NCBI GenBank assembly: GCA_013285405.1
Contig: CP053446.1
Span: 2,651,001 to 2,715,000 of the forward strand
Reading direction: 5' to 3'
From: Ignavibacteriota bacterium
GTDB taxonomy: Bacteria; Bacteroidota; Ignavibacteria; Ignavibacteriales; Ignavibacteriaceae
Length of the DNA: 64,000 bases
Both the position numbers and the translations under genes were made by a program. The notes beneath the pieces were generated by a model that did no database searches, was not told the DNA's origin, and saw only the letters and a list, made by a program, of their open reading frames with translations. This document shows positions 1 through 9,680 of this stretch, in pieces (position 1 is the first letter of the stretch; each line of letters starts with the position of its first letter).

Positions 1-523
1 AAGTTTTCCCCGGATATTTATCCAATTCTCTATATAAATTTTCTTTGATATAGTAAGTATCAGGTTCGCCGTTCGTGTCAATCCTCATAAAATTTAATGC
101 AGGAAGAAGGACTGAGTCAATTTTCTGTTCCTGTAAATAAAGATGAAATAACGCGGTTGAAATTAATTCTCCCTGAGCGAGTATTGCTCTTTCTTCATGA
201 ATTGTGAAAAGATCTTGTGTGAAAGACTTTATATAATCTAAGTGTGAATCAATAAGTGTTGTTGCGTCTTTACTAATTAACGGATTAACATATAATTCGG
301 CAATGACCTGCTTGTATTTTTTTTCAAACTGATTAATGAATTGATTGGCTTTTGAATTCTTCTTTGTATAAAGTGCTTCTGCAATTTGAACGAGGGCATT
401 AGTTGTCCCTGACATTGCGGATAGGACAACGATTTTCGATTCGCTGCTATTAATTAATCTTGCAACTTCTTTCATTCTTTCTGCCGAGCCAACCGAAGTG
501 CCGCCGAATTTCAGAACTTTCAT
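1..523 (-). CDS. lysC: Aspartate kinase, N-terminal part (runs off the window)
   Basis: This gene reads leftwards from an ATG whose complement is at 521-523, and its 3' part lies outside the window. The visible protein (about 174 residues) begins MKVLKFGGTSVGSAERMKE, the classic KFGGTSV nucleotide-binding start of the aspartate kinase family. It continues with VVLSAMSGTTNALV and LAQGELIST, which are also characteristic. The family phosphorylates aspartate in the first step of lysine, threonine and methionine synthesis. Because the C-terminus is missing, I cannot tell a monofunctional LysC from a bifunctional kinase/homoserine dehydrogenase. It is transcribed away from the inserted block that starts near position 633. 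Confidence 0.93.
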   Translation of the reverse strand, partial: MKVLKFGGTSVGSAERMKEVARLINSSESKIVVLSAMSGTTNALVQIAEALYTKKNSKANQFINQFEKKYKQVIAELYVNPLISKDATTLIDSHLDYIKSFTQDLFTIHEERAILAQGELISTALFHLYLQEQKIDSVLLPALNFMRIDTNGEPDTYYIKENLYRELDKYPGKT

Positions 524-632
524 TTATCCTGTTTACTCCTTAGTAAAATTTGAGGCAAATATAATGATTAAACTTAAATTAGTTACCTATTGCAAATTGA
601 CTGTGGGAATGCGATAGGCACAAGTTAGTAAG

Positions 633-725
633 TCGTTTTACTCAAATATTTCCCGTAAATTTAAACTGAAATTAATCAAGATTTGTAAAACCGGAGCTGA
701 TATGAACCAAAAAAAAATAATTCCA
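633..725. repeat. 93-bp direct repeat, copy 1 (duplicated start region of the 7856 aminotransferase gene)
   Basis: This stretch is identical over 93 bases to 7787-7879. The second copy is the leader and first eight codons of the aminotransferase gene. Here the copied start codon at 702 opens MNQKKIIP and then meets a TAA at 726, so it is a dead-end peptide. The two copies bound the block of secreted-protein genes. I checked the identity base by base; it stops at 726 versus 7880 and at 632 versus 7786. Confidence 0.95.
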
Positions 726-759
726 TAATTTTAAAGCAAAAATAATTAAGGGTATTTAT

Positions 760-3324
760 ATGAAATCCCAGAAAGTTAATTTCTACTCATCTCTACTGCT
801 TGCCTTACTACTATTTACATCCTTGAATTATGCACAACAATTTGCTCAAGAAAGATTTTCTAAGGTTTCAACCGACACCATCAAAGAAAAACCAATTCAA
901 TTCAGGCGAGGAATAGAATTACAAGAAGGTTACCAGAGTTACGAACAAAAATATTTAGGAAAGAACCTTATTGAAGAAAAGCGAAGATTATTTCCATTAC
1001 AGAGTACAGGAGTATGGACAGAGTTAAATCCCAAAGTACCGAGAGTAGATTATCTGGGAATTAATTTTGTAAATAAAGACCTGCCTACCGGACAGGCAGG
1101 TACAGGCTGGGCAGTTGGTGATTTAGGTGCTTTAATAAAAAGTACCAATGGAGGGACTAGCTGGACAGTTAGCGAAACTAATACAACAACACCGATTTTA
1201 AAAGTAAGAAGTTTCAACGGGCAAATAGTAATTGCAAGTGGATTTGGTGGACTTATACTCCGCTCAACAGATGGAGGCGAAACATTTACACAAGTTACAA
1301 GCAATGTAACAGGTGATCTTTGGGGATTGCAAATGCTGAATGACACTCTTGGCTGGGCTTGTGGAAATGGGAACTCACTTGCAAAGACAACTGATGGCGG
1401 ACAAACGTGGCAAAGAATAATTACTCCTGGTTACACCTCTGATTACTGGTGGATAGATTTTATGAATGAGAATTATGGATTTATAGCAGCCAACGGAAAA
1501 GTATTAAGAACAATTGACGGAGGTCTGAACTGGGAGATAATCCAGGCAGGAGATACATATCCTCTATTTAGTATTGATGTAATAGACAGTTTACATATAG
1601 CAGCAGGAGGATATGGAGGAACAGGTTACTCTGGAAAAAATATTTATAGCAGCGATGGAGGAAATACCTGGATAAACGGAGGGCAATTAACTAATGAAGC
1701 AGTTAATTGTATCCAATATGTAAATCCCGATACAGGATACATTGTAATGACAAATGTATCTGCTCGTAAAACCACAAACAGAGGCCAGAACTGGACAACA
1801 ATACAGGGAATAAGTGACAACTATGAATTACAATTTTTACTACAGAATAATATAGGCTATAGTGTAGGAACCGGATTAAAAATTAATAAAGCTGATGGAA
1901 GTCTTGATACTTGGAATAGGTTGATAATAAACGACAATTTCTCCGATGTGTTTTTTGTAAGTGAACAAACGGGATTTGCAATAAGCAGTTCAGGATTATC
2001 CGCACCAAGTGGTTTATACAAAACCATTGATAGTGGAATTAACTGGGAGAGAGTTACTGGAGCACCAAGCGGAAGCGAACTATATTTTATTGATAGTCTT
2101 ACAGGATTTATTGGAAATTATACAATATTCAAGTCGATAGACGGAGGTGTAAATTGGAGTCCTGTTAATCTCGTTTTAACAGGTGAAATTAGAAAAATAT
2201 TTTTTATTGACTCATTGACAGGATGGACGGTTACTCAATGGTCACCTTCTTCGGACTCAAAAATATTAAAAACTACCAATAGCGGTGATAACTGGCTTGT
2301 CCAGGTAGAAAATGGAATCGATGCTTTCACTAGCTTGTTTTTTGTTGATTCTTTAAATGGCTGGACAACTTCGAGATATATTTGGCAGACAACTAATAGC
2401 GGTAATAACTGGATAGAGAAAACAAATATACCGATCTATTTTTCTAACGATGTTTATTTCACCAGCATTGATACTGGTTTTGTTATTGAGTTTCTTGATT
2501 TATATAATACTACAAATTCTGGAATCAATTGGCTTGCTCAATTAAATTCTCAATACGTAATCAGAACGTTTGGCTGGTTATCAAATTTGCATGGATTTAT
2601 TCTTGGAGATGCGGTTTACGAAACTACTGATGGTGGAAGCAGCTGGAATGAAGTTTTAGAATTAAGAAATATAGGGCTAAGAAAATTTCAAGCGCCTGAA
2701 AATTATGTCGGCTATTCCTCCGGTTATTTAGGTTTAATCTATAAATACATAGATACTACAATTGTTCCTGTTGAATTTACTTCATTCAACGCCGAAGTAG
2801 ATAATGATATTGTAATATTGAAGTGGTCAACAGCTACAGAGACAAATAATTTAGGTTTTGAAGTTCTCAGATCGACAGATAGTAAAGATTGGCATTCAAT
2901 AGGGTTTATTAATGGCAACGGAACGACTACTTTTACAAATAACTACCAATTTAGGGATAGAGTAGAATTCTCAGGTATTTATTTCTACAGATTAAAACAA
3001 ATAGATTATAACGGTGATTTAAATTATAGTAATGTTATTGAAGTAAGTGTTAGTAAACCATTTAGTTTTGAATTATTTCAAAACTTTCCCAATCCGTTTA
3101 ATTCATCGACTACAATTATGTATCTGATAGCACAGGATGATTTTGTCAGCTTAAAAGTTTACGACATTTTAGGTAAAGAAGTGAAAACTCTCGTGGAGGA
3201 AAATAAAAAGGCAGGATATTATTCAATAAATTTTTCGGCAAACTACCTCAGTTCAGGAATTTATTTTTATAAACTGACTTCAGGGGAATATAGCCTAAGA
3301 AAGAAATTCATTTTAATCAAGTAA
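760..3324 (+). CDS. Secreted YCF48/BNR-repeat protein with type IX secretion C-terminal domain
   Basis: This 854-aa protein starts with a signal peptide (hydrophobic residues to about 22, likely cleavage after NYA). It carries about a dozen repeats ending in motifs such as TTDGGQTW, TIDGGLNW and TTNSGDNW, which are the beta-propeller blades of the YCF48/BNR-like family. A FN3-like segment follows (SFNAEVDNDIVILKW). The protein ends in a type IX sorting domain (NFPNPFNSSTTI ... GIYFYKL ... FILIK). It is therefore probably exported across the outer membrane and attached or released. Its ligand is unknown. It is the first gene of the repeat-bounded insertion. A short palindromic insert at 1081-1101 adds LPTGQAG in frame. 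Confidence 0.85.
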   Translation: MKSQKVNFYSSLLLALLLFTSLNYAQQFAQERFSKVSTDTIKEKPIQFRRGIELQEGYQSYEQKYLGKNLIEEKRRLFPLQSTGVWTELNPKVPRVDYLGINFVNKDLPTGQAGTGWAVGDLGALIKSTNGGTSWTVSETNTTTPILKVRSFNGQIVIASGFGGLILRSTDGGETFTQVTSNVTGDLWGLQMLNDTLGWACGNGNSLAKTTDGGQTWQRIITPGYTSDYWWIDFMNENYGFIAANGKVLRTIDGGLNWEIIQAGDTYPLFSIDVIDSLHIAAGGYGGTGYSGKNIYSSDGGNTWINGGQLTNEAVNCIQYVNPDTGYIVMTNVSARKTTNRGQNWTTIQGISDNYELQFLLQNNIGYSVGTGLKINKADGSLDTWNRLIINDNFSDVFFVSEQTGFAISSSGLSAPSGLYKTIDSGINWERVTGAPSGSELYFIDSLTGFIGNYTIFKSIDGGVNWSPVNLVLTGEIRKIFFIDSLTGWTVTQWSPSSDSKILKTTNSGDNWLVQVENGIDAFTSLFFVDSLNGWTTSRYIWQTTNSGNNWIEKTNIPIYFSNDVYFTSIDTGFVIEFLDLYNTTNSGINWLAQLNSQYVIRTFGWLSNLHGFILGDAVYETTDGGSSWNEVLELRNIGLRKFQAPENYVGYSSGYLGLIYKYIDTTIVPVEFTSFNAEVDNDIVILKWSTATETNNLGFEVLRSTDSKDWHSIGFINGNGTTTFTNNYQFRDRVEFSGIYFYRLKQIDYNGDLNYSNVIEVSVSKPFSFELFQNFPNPFNSSTTIMYLIAQDDFVSLKVYDILGKEVKTLVEENKKAGYYSINFSANYLSSGIYFYKLTSGEYSLRKKFILIK
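1080..1100. repeat. Short palindromic insert within a coding region (adds LPTGQAG)
   Basis: Arms CCTGCC (1080-1085) and GGCAGG (1095-1100) flank a CCGG centre. Removing 21 bases (1081-1101) leaves NKD-TGWAVG in frame, which fits the repeat consensus of the host protein better than the existing NKD-LPTGQAG-TGWAVG. I infer a small REP-like palindrome that landed in the gene without breaking it. No second copy was noticed in the window. Confidence 0.5.
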
Positions 3325-3356
3325 ATTTTTTTTAAATAAAAAAGTTAGGAGAAACA

Positions 3357-5345
3357 ATGAAAACTTCAACTATTTTCTTTGTTCTTTTTGCATTGTTTAA
3401 TAATACCATTCTTTCGCAAGAACCTACTAATGCGGGTATTCCTGATGCAAGTCGTGTTCTTGTTGTATATAATTCATTTTCTGACTCTTCATTTTGGTTG
3501 GCAAATTACTATAGAAATGTGCGAGGGATTCCAATTACAAATGTGATCGGTTTATATTTGCCTGACACTACAATAACAGTAAATGGAGTAACACACCCGG
3601 TTATAATTGCCCAAGAAACAGATATAATCCGTGATTCGATTAATCATGAGCTTAACAATGGAACAAAAACATTCCACGCCTGGCGCTACTATTTGGATAA
3701 TATTGCTACTCCGATAAAAACACACCTTGTAAATAACAATCTGCTTTCAACAATACGTTATATTGTCTTATGTAAAGGAGTCCCATTCAAAATACAAGCT
3801 AATGCTGATGGGTCAAATGATCCAGGAAATGTTACAGTAGATGGGTTATTATGTATGTTAAACACAGAAAACTATGATTCACTTATTAATAAAGAAGTTT
3901 ATCCTAATGGGATAATTCCAAATCCGTATTTTGATCCAGATCCAAATCTCTCTATGGATTTTAGATTTCTTCCTGATCATTTTACTACCACGTGGCAAGG
4001 TTACACAGTAAAATTATCTTATCTTGTCTCTCATTTGGATGGAATAAGCTATGATGTAGTTAAAAGTATAATAGATAAATCAAAAAATCCTGATATGAGC
4101 GGAACAGCAGCCTGGATAATAGATAACGATCCAACCTGGTCAGGAGGAGATGGATACTTCACTTTAGCAAGAGACAAGTTAACTGAATTAGGATTTAATG
4201 TCTATTATGATTCAACTGATAGTTGGATTACATCTTATCAGGGAAATGTTATGGGATATTCATCCTGGGGGACGCATGCTGAAGATTACAATTGTAATTT
4301 CAATGATTCGGCATGGGTTAAAGACAGTTTACATTTTAATTTAGCAAATGGATCGGTATTCAATACTTACGAAAGCTTCAACGGAAATAGTTTGACGACG
4401 CTTAATTGGCGTTATGTACAACCCGACGATACCTGTAGTGGTCACACACAAGGATTATCTACACAATTTACTCAGATAGGCGGAACAGGGACAATGGGTC
4501 ACGCTTGGGAACCATATACTAACACTGTAATAGCAAATCATATTTTCTTTCCAGCTTATCAAATGGGATATAATATTGTTGATGCATACTATCAAGGTGA
4601 TACTCTTTTAGCCTGGCAAAATGTTCTTGTTGCTGATCCGCTATTAAGAATATTTAATTGTGAAAACAGTGTTATTACTTCAGACACAATAATTAGTTCA
4701 GGTGATTATCTGTGTAATATAGTAGTGCCTGCTGATGTTAGGTTGACAATTAAATCAGGTGAGACTGTTAATTTTAGACGCAATGCAAAATTAAAAATCT
4801 ATGGTTTATTAGAATTAGAAGAAGGAGCAACTTTAAATTTGAATGCTTACTCAGAATTATACCTTGGGCAAAACTCCGATTTAATTATAGAGCAAAATGC
4901 ACAATTTAATTTTAAAGATCATTCAACTTTTGTTATTGATGATTATTTTATTTTTAGTAATGATATGCCGTTTTCTTTTGAAGACAAGAGTAATATTATA
5001 ATAGATGGATCTGCTGAACTTTCAGCGGGTTCAACATTTAGTTTAGTTAGTGGAATGAGTTTTAATATGAACGGTTCATTTATATTAAATGGTGGATCAA
5101 CGCTTAATATCCAAAACAATTCTTCACTGATTTCAAATGGTAGATTAGTTGGTAATAAGGGAAGTACACTGAATGTTAATGACTCTTCAAAATTTCTCAG
5201 TTATAGAGAATTAATTCTTAATGAAAGCGTAATTATAAATTTACAATACTCTTCCCCCGGAGATTTTAAATTAGGAGGTGTAATAAAGTCACTTGGGATT
5301 ACTAATAATCCTGTTTCATTTAACTGTATTCGGAATCAGGAATAA
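3357..5345 (+). pseudogene. TIGR03790-type secreted protein, 5' part of a broken gene
   Basis: This open frame (662 aa) has a signal peptide (MKTSTIFFVLFALFNNTILSQ). A domain from about 30 to 430 resembles the TIGR03790 family (SRVLVVYNSF, LANYYRNVRGIP, YIVLCKGVPFKI), whose function is unknown to me. The C-terminal third turns into repetitive beta-helix-like sequence. The frame stops at 5345, but the adjacent frame is open from 5324 and continues the same beta-helix sequence into 5375-6520. I read this as a one-base deletion between about 5324 and 5345 splitting one gene of about 1399 residues that originally ran to 7708. Confidence 0.75.
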
Positions 5346-6434
5346 TAAAGTTTTCAGAAGTTGACACACTTCTTATGCGGCACACAGAAATTAATTCAGG
5401 CTATATGGTTCAAGCAATTACAAACGGAATACAAAAACCAAGACTGCTTTCTATATCTAATTCAATATTTAATAATTCTCCTCAAAGGCATTTTTTCCAT
5501 ATCCAGAATACCGAGGGTGTAAATATCACATTGTCAGATAATAGTTTCACAACCGGATATCCTAACTATACTGGATGTCTGTACTTGTTTGGTTTTAATG
5601 AAGTTGAAATAATAAGAAACACTATTAATTATACTACTGATCGAATGTTTAGCATCGGGATTAATTCGACGAACAATAAATCATTAAATATTAATCATTG
5701 TAATGTAAGTGGCTTTAATACTTGTATTCAAAGAGGTTATATATTTCAGGATGACTTAGAAGATGTTGAACTAATTTATAACGAAGATATAAGAATTTAT
5801 AATTGCTCACTAAATGGTGGGCAAAACAATAATGGTGCGGCGATATCAATTGGTTTAGCAAATAATTATCAAGTATCCGGAGTAAAAATAGATTTAAATA
5901 CTATATCTGACTATAAGACAGGAATACAGATAAACAATGCCGATAATTTTTCTCTTGGAATAACAAACAACTCAATTACTGACTATGGATTAGTTGGTAT
6001 TTTAGTTTCAAACGGCAGTGAAGCGCTAATTAAAGAAAATCTAATATCTGCCGACGCATCAACATCCGAACATTGTGTTGGTATTTCAGTCAATCAGGTT
6101 AGCAATCCAATTATATTGGGAAATACAATCGAAGCTTATAATGTATCAAGTCCCGGATCTGGAATTTCTTTAGTTTCTTGTAATAATGGAGAAGTCAGAT
6201 TGAACACAATTCAAAATCATCTTTACGGAATCGAGCTTGGCAGTTCTTCGCCAAAAATCGGTGCAAATACAATTATAAATAATAAAGCATACGGTATTTA
6301 CATAAGCGATAATTCAAATCCTGATCTTACCGGTTCTTTTGTTGGTGCCGATCAATTCCCGTTAAGCGGATACAATACAATCCGGGAAAATGGTTTGTGT
6401 ACAGAAACGCGAAACAGTGAGCTATACTTACTAA
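5346..6434 (+). pseudogene. Right-handed beta-helix middle part of the broken TIGR03790/T9SS gene
   Basis: This segment continues the 3357 gene in the shifted frame. An ATG at 5375 exists, but the same frame is already open from 5324 and reads SGIIKFSEVDTLLMRHTEI into it. The sequence is rich in parallel beta-helix (NosD/PbH1-like) turns, for example NSITDYGLVGILVSNGSEALIKE and GISLVSCNNGEVRLNTIQN (split here by other residues). The open frame runs on to a stop at 6520, but the last 29 or so residues come from the MITE-like insert that starts at 6435. No independent ribosome binding site is evident at 5375, so it is probably not a separate gene. Confidence 0.7.
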
Positions 6435-6580
6435 CTCACCTTACGCAAAATGGAGAGATGACATCTTTTTATAGATTAAATAAGCACTTAAATTGGAATG
6501 TCAATGTTACTTTTGTTTAAATATTTAATAAAAAATAAAGATGTCATCTCTTTGCTAATTGCTTTTCTGCGTAACATCAG
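6435..6580. mobile_element. 146-bp MITE-like element interrupting the beta-helix gene
   Basis: The element is flanked by a 7-bp direct repeat TTACTAA (6428-6434 and 6581-6587), which looks like a target-site duplication. Its ends are imperfect inverted repeats: left CTCACCTTACGCA and right, read inwards, CTGATGTTACGCA. An inner inverted repeat of 15 bases, AGAGATGACATCTTT (6454-6468), pairs with 6537-6551. It encodes no protein and brings in stop codons in the host frame. Removing 153 bases (element plus one target copy) rejoins the frame as ...NSELYLLSSLVNLEKG. The parent insertion-sequence family was not identified. Confidence 0.8.
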
Positions 6581-7708
6581 TTACTAAGTTCTCTGGTCAA
6601 TCTTGAAAAAGGATGCAACACAATTGCAGATGACAGGGATGGAATTCAACAACAGTGTAATAATTTGTATTTAGTGGATGGAAGTAAAATTCCAGAAACA
6701 ATAATACAAGCAAGAGGCAATTACTGGGGAAATCATCCTTTCTATGGAAATGATCCATCCGGAAGATTTGGTGAAGAAGTTACAATAGATTACTCAGACT
6801 TTTTAAATGAACCTTGCACATACTCACAAGGTGAAGCGGAATTAATTTTAGCCAATTCAAAAGGCGAGGTTTATGATACAGTTTATTCTACCGAGAATAC
6901 TGCAACCGGATTGTCTGACATAGAATCCAGATATGCAACGGCAAATAATTATTACTACAACAATCTTTACAATCAGGCAAAACAAGAATATGAGGGAATC
7001 ATTCAGAATTATGGAAACAGCAACGCAAGTATTCAAGCATACAATCAGTTATATACTGTTGCCAATTTAACTAATAGTTCTCCTTCTGTATTCAATCAGT
7101 TAAAAGGCTTCTATTTACAGCAAGCTGCAAATCAGACTGATAGTTTGATGATAGGAACATTAAAACATTTAAGCGACTTATGTTTGGTTTCGGCAGAAGA
7201 ATATTTACCAGCAATAAATAACTTTGATGAAATTGCACAGCAAAATCCAAATACAGATATCGCTTTATATAGGCAGATTGATGCTCTGACTACTTCATTA
7301 CTAATGCCTCAAGATAGCTGTTTGAATAAAGGAGTATTAGGTAAGTATAGCGTGACCAATTTATCGGAATACACAAACAAGTTGAATGAGCTACTTAGTA
7401 CCAGAGGCAAAAGTGGACTTGAATCGGAAAAAGAACTTCTTCCAACAGAATATACTTTGTATCAGAACTACCCGAATCCTTTTAACCCAACTACAACAAT
7501 TAAATACGATCTTCCAAATACAAGTGATGTATCGTTAATCATCTACGACATACTAGGTAGAAAGGTAAAGGAACTTGTTAACACAAAACAACAAGCAGGA
7601 AGGTATGAAATACAATTCAATGCTTCGAATCTTGCAAGTGGGGTATATATCTATCAATTAATTGCTGATAAATACTTTAGCTCAAGGAAGATGATTTTGT
7701 TGAAGTAA
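6581..7708 (+). pseudogene. 3' part of the broken gene: beta-helix end and type IX secretion domain
   Basis: Downstream of the MITE-like element the same reading frame as 5375-6520 resumes at about 6575. A nominal TTG start exists at 6665. It reads LVNLEKGCNTIADDRDG, then a beta-helix cap (ARGNYWG), then a helical segment of about 150 residues with TPR-like spacing (YNNLYNQAKQEYEGIIQNYG). It ends in a textbook type IX sorting domain (NYPNPFNPTTTIKYDLP ... GVYIYQL ... KMILLK). Restoring one base near 5330 and deleting 153 bases gives exactly 4200 nt from 3357 to 7708, so this is the tail of a single original gene. Confidence 0.75.
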
Positions 7709-7726
7709 GAACTTGAGGCTATTCTT

Positions 7727-7756
7727 AAAAGGTCGGGCTGAAAACTCGACCTTTTT
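7727..7756 (+). terminator. Rho-independent terminator after the secreted-protein block
   Basis: A 9-bp stem AAAAGGTCG (7727-7735) pairs with CGACCTTTT (7747-7755), with an 11-base loop and a T-rich tail. It lies 18 bases past the stop of the T9SS gene and before the second copy of the 93-bp repeat. Confidence 0.8.
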
Positions 7757-7786
7757 ATTATAATGTCTTTGTGATAATTCTATTCA

Positions 7787-7879
7787 TCGTTTTACTCAAA
7801 TATTTCCCGTAAATTTAAACTGAAATTAATCAAGATTTGTAAAACCGGAGCTGATATGAACCAAAAAAAAATAATTCCA
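7787..7879. repeat. 93-bp direct repeat, copy 2 (functional leader of the aminotransferase gene)
   Basis: Identical to 633-725. This copy includes the real start codon at 7856 and continues into the aminotransferase, so it is probably the ancestral sequence and the upstream copy the duplicate. Confidence 0.95.
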
Positions 7880-9079
7880 GCAATAAGAACAAATAATATC
7901 ACTTATGCAGTTAGGGACATTGTCGTACTTGCAAATGAAGTAGCAAAATCGGGAAAAGAAATGTTGTATCTGAATATTGGTGATCCAAATCTGTTTGATT
8001 TTCAACCACCGCTTCATCTTGTAAAAGCAACTTATGATGCGATGATGAAAAATTTAAACGGCTATGCACCATCTTCCGGAATAAAAGAAGCTGTAACAGC
8101 AATTGAAAGGGAAGCAGAGAAAAAAGGAATTAATAATGTTCACGATATTTTTGTTACAACCGGTGCAAGTGAAGCGATTGATATTTGTCTTACTGCACTT
8201 GTTAATGATGGAGAAAATGTTTTAACTCCAACCCCTGGTTATCCACTTTACACTGCTATCGCCAGCAAACTTCAGATGATGGAAAATCCATATTATTTAA
8301 ATGAAGAAAATGGATGGCTGCCTGATATTGAGGATATAAAAAGTAAAATCAACAACAAAACAAAAGCGATTATTCTGATCAATCCGAATAATCCAACTGG
8401 TTCACTTTACACAACAAAAAATCTTCAGGCAATAATTGATCTCGCACTCGAACACAATCTCGTGATTTTTGCTGATGAAATTTATGATAAACTTCTGTTC
8501 GATGGAAAGAAACACATTTCGATTGCTTCAATGAACAAAGATGTTTCCTGCATTACTTTTGGTGGACTTTCAAAAAATTATATGGTTCCCGGTTTCAGAA
8601 TAGGCTGGGGAATTGTAAGCGGAAGAAAAGAAATTCTTTCGGATTACATTGAAGCAATTAATAAAATTTTACGTGCAAGGCTTTCAGCAAATCATCCTGA
8701 GCAGTACGGAATTAAAATTTCTCTTGAAGGCGATCAATCACACCTCGTTGAAGCAAATGCAAAGCTTACAAGTCGAAGAGATATGACAGTTGAAATGCTG
8801 AATTCAATCGATGGAATATCTTGTGTAAAACCGGAAGGCGCTTTTTACGCTTTTCCACAAATAAATGGAGTTGATTCAGATGCTCATTTTGTTTCGGAGC
8901 TTATAAAAGAAACAGGAGTAGTTGTGGTTCCTGGAAGCGGATTCGGTCAGGTCCCGGGTACTAATCATTTCAGAGTGGTGTTTCTGCCTAACGAAAAAAT
9001 TCTTGAAAAGGCTTATAAATCAATAGGCAATTTTTTGCAAAAGTATAAGCAGAAATATTCAAAGGACGTTGAAGTTTAA
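7856..9079 (+). CDS. Class I/II PLP-dependent aminotransferase (aspartate/alanine aminotransferase-like)
   Basis: This 407-aa protein has the fold-type I aminotransferase landmarks. These are GDP near residue 40, PTPGYPLY, NPNNPTGSLY, the PLP-binding aspartate in FADEIYD (about D207), the Schiff-base lysine in GGLSKNYMVPGFRIGW (about K240), and FRVVF near the C-terminus. It transfers amino groups between an amino acid and a 2-oxoacid in the cytoplasm. The N-terminal region resembles AlaA-like alanine aminotransferases, but substrate specificity cannot be settled from the sequence. The ATG at 7856 lies within the 93-bp repeat. Its stop overlaps the next start (TAATG). Before the insertion it was probably divergent from the aspartate kinase at 1-523. 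Confidence 0.9.
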   Translation: MNQKKIIPAIRTNNITYAVRDIVVLANEVAKSGKEMLYLNIGDPNLFDFQPPLHLVKATYDAMMKNLNGYAPSSGIKEAVTAIEREAEKKGINNVHDIFVTTGASEAIDICLTALVNDGENVLTPTPGYPLYTAIASKLQMMENPYYLNEENGWLPDIEDIKSKINNKTKAIILINPNNPTGSLYTTKNLQAIIDLALEHNLVIFADEIYDKLLFDGKKHISIASMNKDVSCITFGGLSKNYMVPGFRIGWGIVSGRKEILSDYIEAINKILRARLSANHPEQYGIKISLEGDQSHLVEANAKLTSRRDMTVEMLNSIDGISCVKPEGAFYAFPQINGVDSDAHFVSELIKETGVVVVPGSGFGQVPGTNHFRVVFLPNEKILEKAYKSIGNFLQKYKQKYSKDVEV

Positions 9080-9609
9080 TGACGGGCAAAAAATTTCTAA
9101 ATAGTCTGGCAAATGGAAAAAGCGATGTTATTCAATTTTTTCTTGATCAATTAGAAAAGTTGAAAATTGATTACTGTGTAATCGGAGGATTAGCAGTTAA
9201 TGCTTATGCTGAACCAGTCGTTAGTCTTGACTTTGATTTAGTTTTAGCGATCGGTGATATTGATAAATTTCCCGCTCAGATCGGGATATCAAAAGAAAAA
9301 TTTACGGTGAAAAATTTTACAGATAGTTTAAATATTGATCATCCCGATTCTAATTTACGAATTCAGATTCAAACTGATGAAAGATATCAGCCGTTTATAA
9401 AAAACGCAGAGATAAAAAAAGTTTTAGGCTACGAGATGAAAGTTGCTGCATTGGAAGATTTGTTAAAGGGAAAAGTATGGGCTTATTCTGATCAGGAAAG
9501 AAGAAAAAGTAAACGCCAAAAGGATCTTGCTGATATTATGAGACTCGTAGAAACATATCCGGATCTATTAGGATTATTGCCCGAAAAAATCAAACAATTC
9601 ATTATCTGA
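9079..9609 (+). CDS. Nucleotidyltransferase-fold protein (AbiEii/MNT-like), solitary
   Basis: This 176-aa protein has the pattern of the DNA polymerase beta-like nucleotidyltransferase superfamily: CVIGGLAVNAYAEPVVSLDFDLVL supplies a glycine pair and a D-x-D metal-binding motif at about residues 34-57. A C-terminal segment (KVAALEDLLKGKVWA ... KRQKDLADIMRLVE) is typical of AbiEii-like families. Such proteins act in toxin-antitoxin or RNA-modifying roles, but no HEPN or AbiEi partner lies beside it. Its start overlaps the aminotransferase stop by one base, which suggests translational coupling. Function is unknown. Confidence 0.7.
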   Translation: MTGKKFLNSLANGKSDVIQFFLDQLEKLKIDYCVIGGLAVNAYAEPVVSLDFDLVLAIGDIDKFPAQIGISKEKFTVKNFTDSLNIDHPDSNLRIQIQTDERYQPFIKNAEIKKVLGYEMKVAALEDLLKGKVWAYSDQERRKSKRQKDLADIMRLVETYPDLLGLLPEKIKQFII

Positions 9610-9680
9610 ATCATCCGTTTCTGCTTATTGCTTTTGTTCTTATATTTGCTCCTAAATTCTAAATTTAATCAGCACAATTT

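Noticed and set aside
5320..5350. Programmed ribosomal frameshift joining 3357-5345 to the next frame
   Set aside because: No slippery heptamer or downstream structure was seen, and a second lesion (the MITE) already points to decay.
5375..6520. Independent beta-helix gene starting at 5375
   Set aside because: The same frame is open upstream from 5324 with homologous sequence, no ribosome binding site was seen, and its last 29 or so residues come from the MITE-like element.
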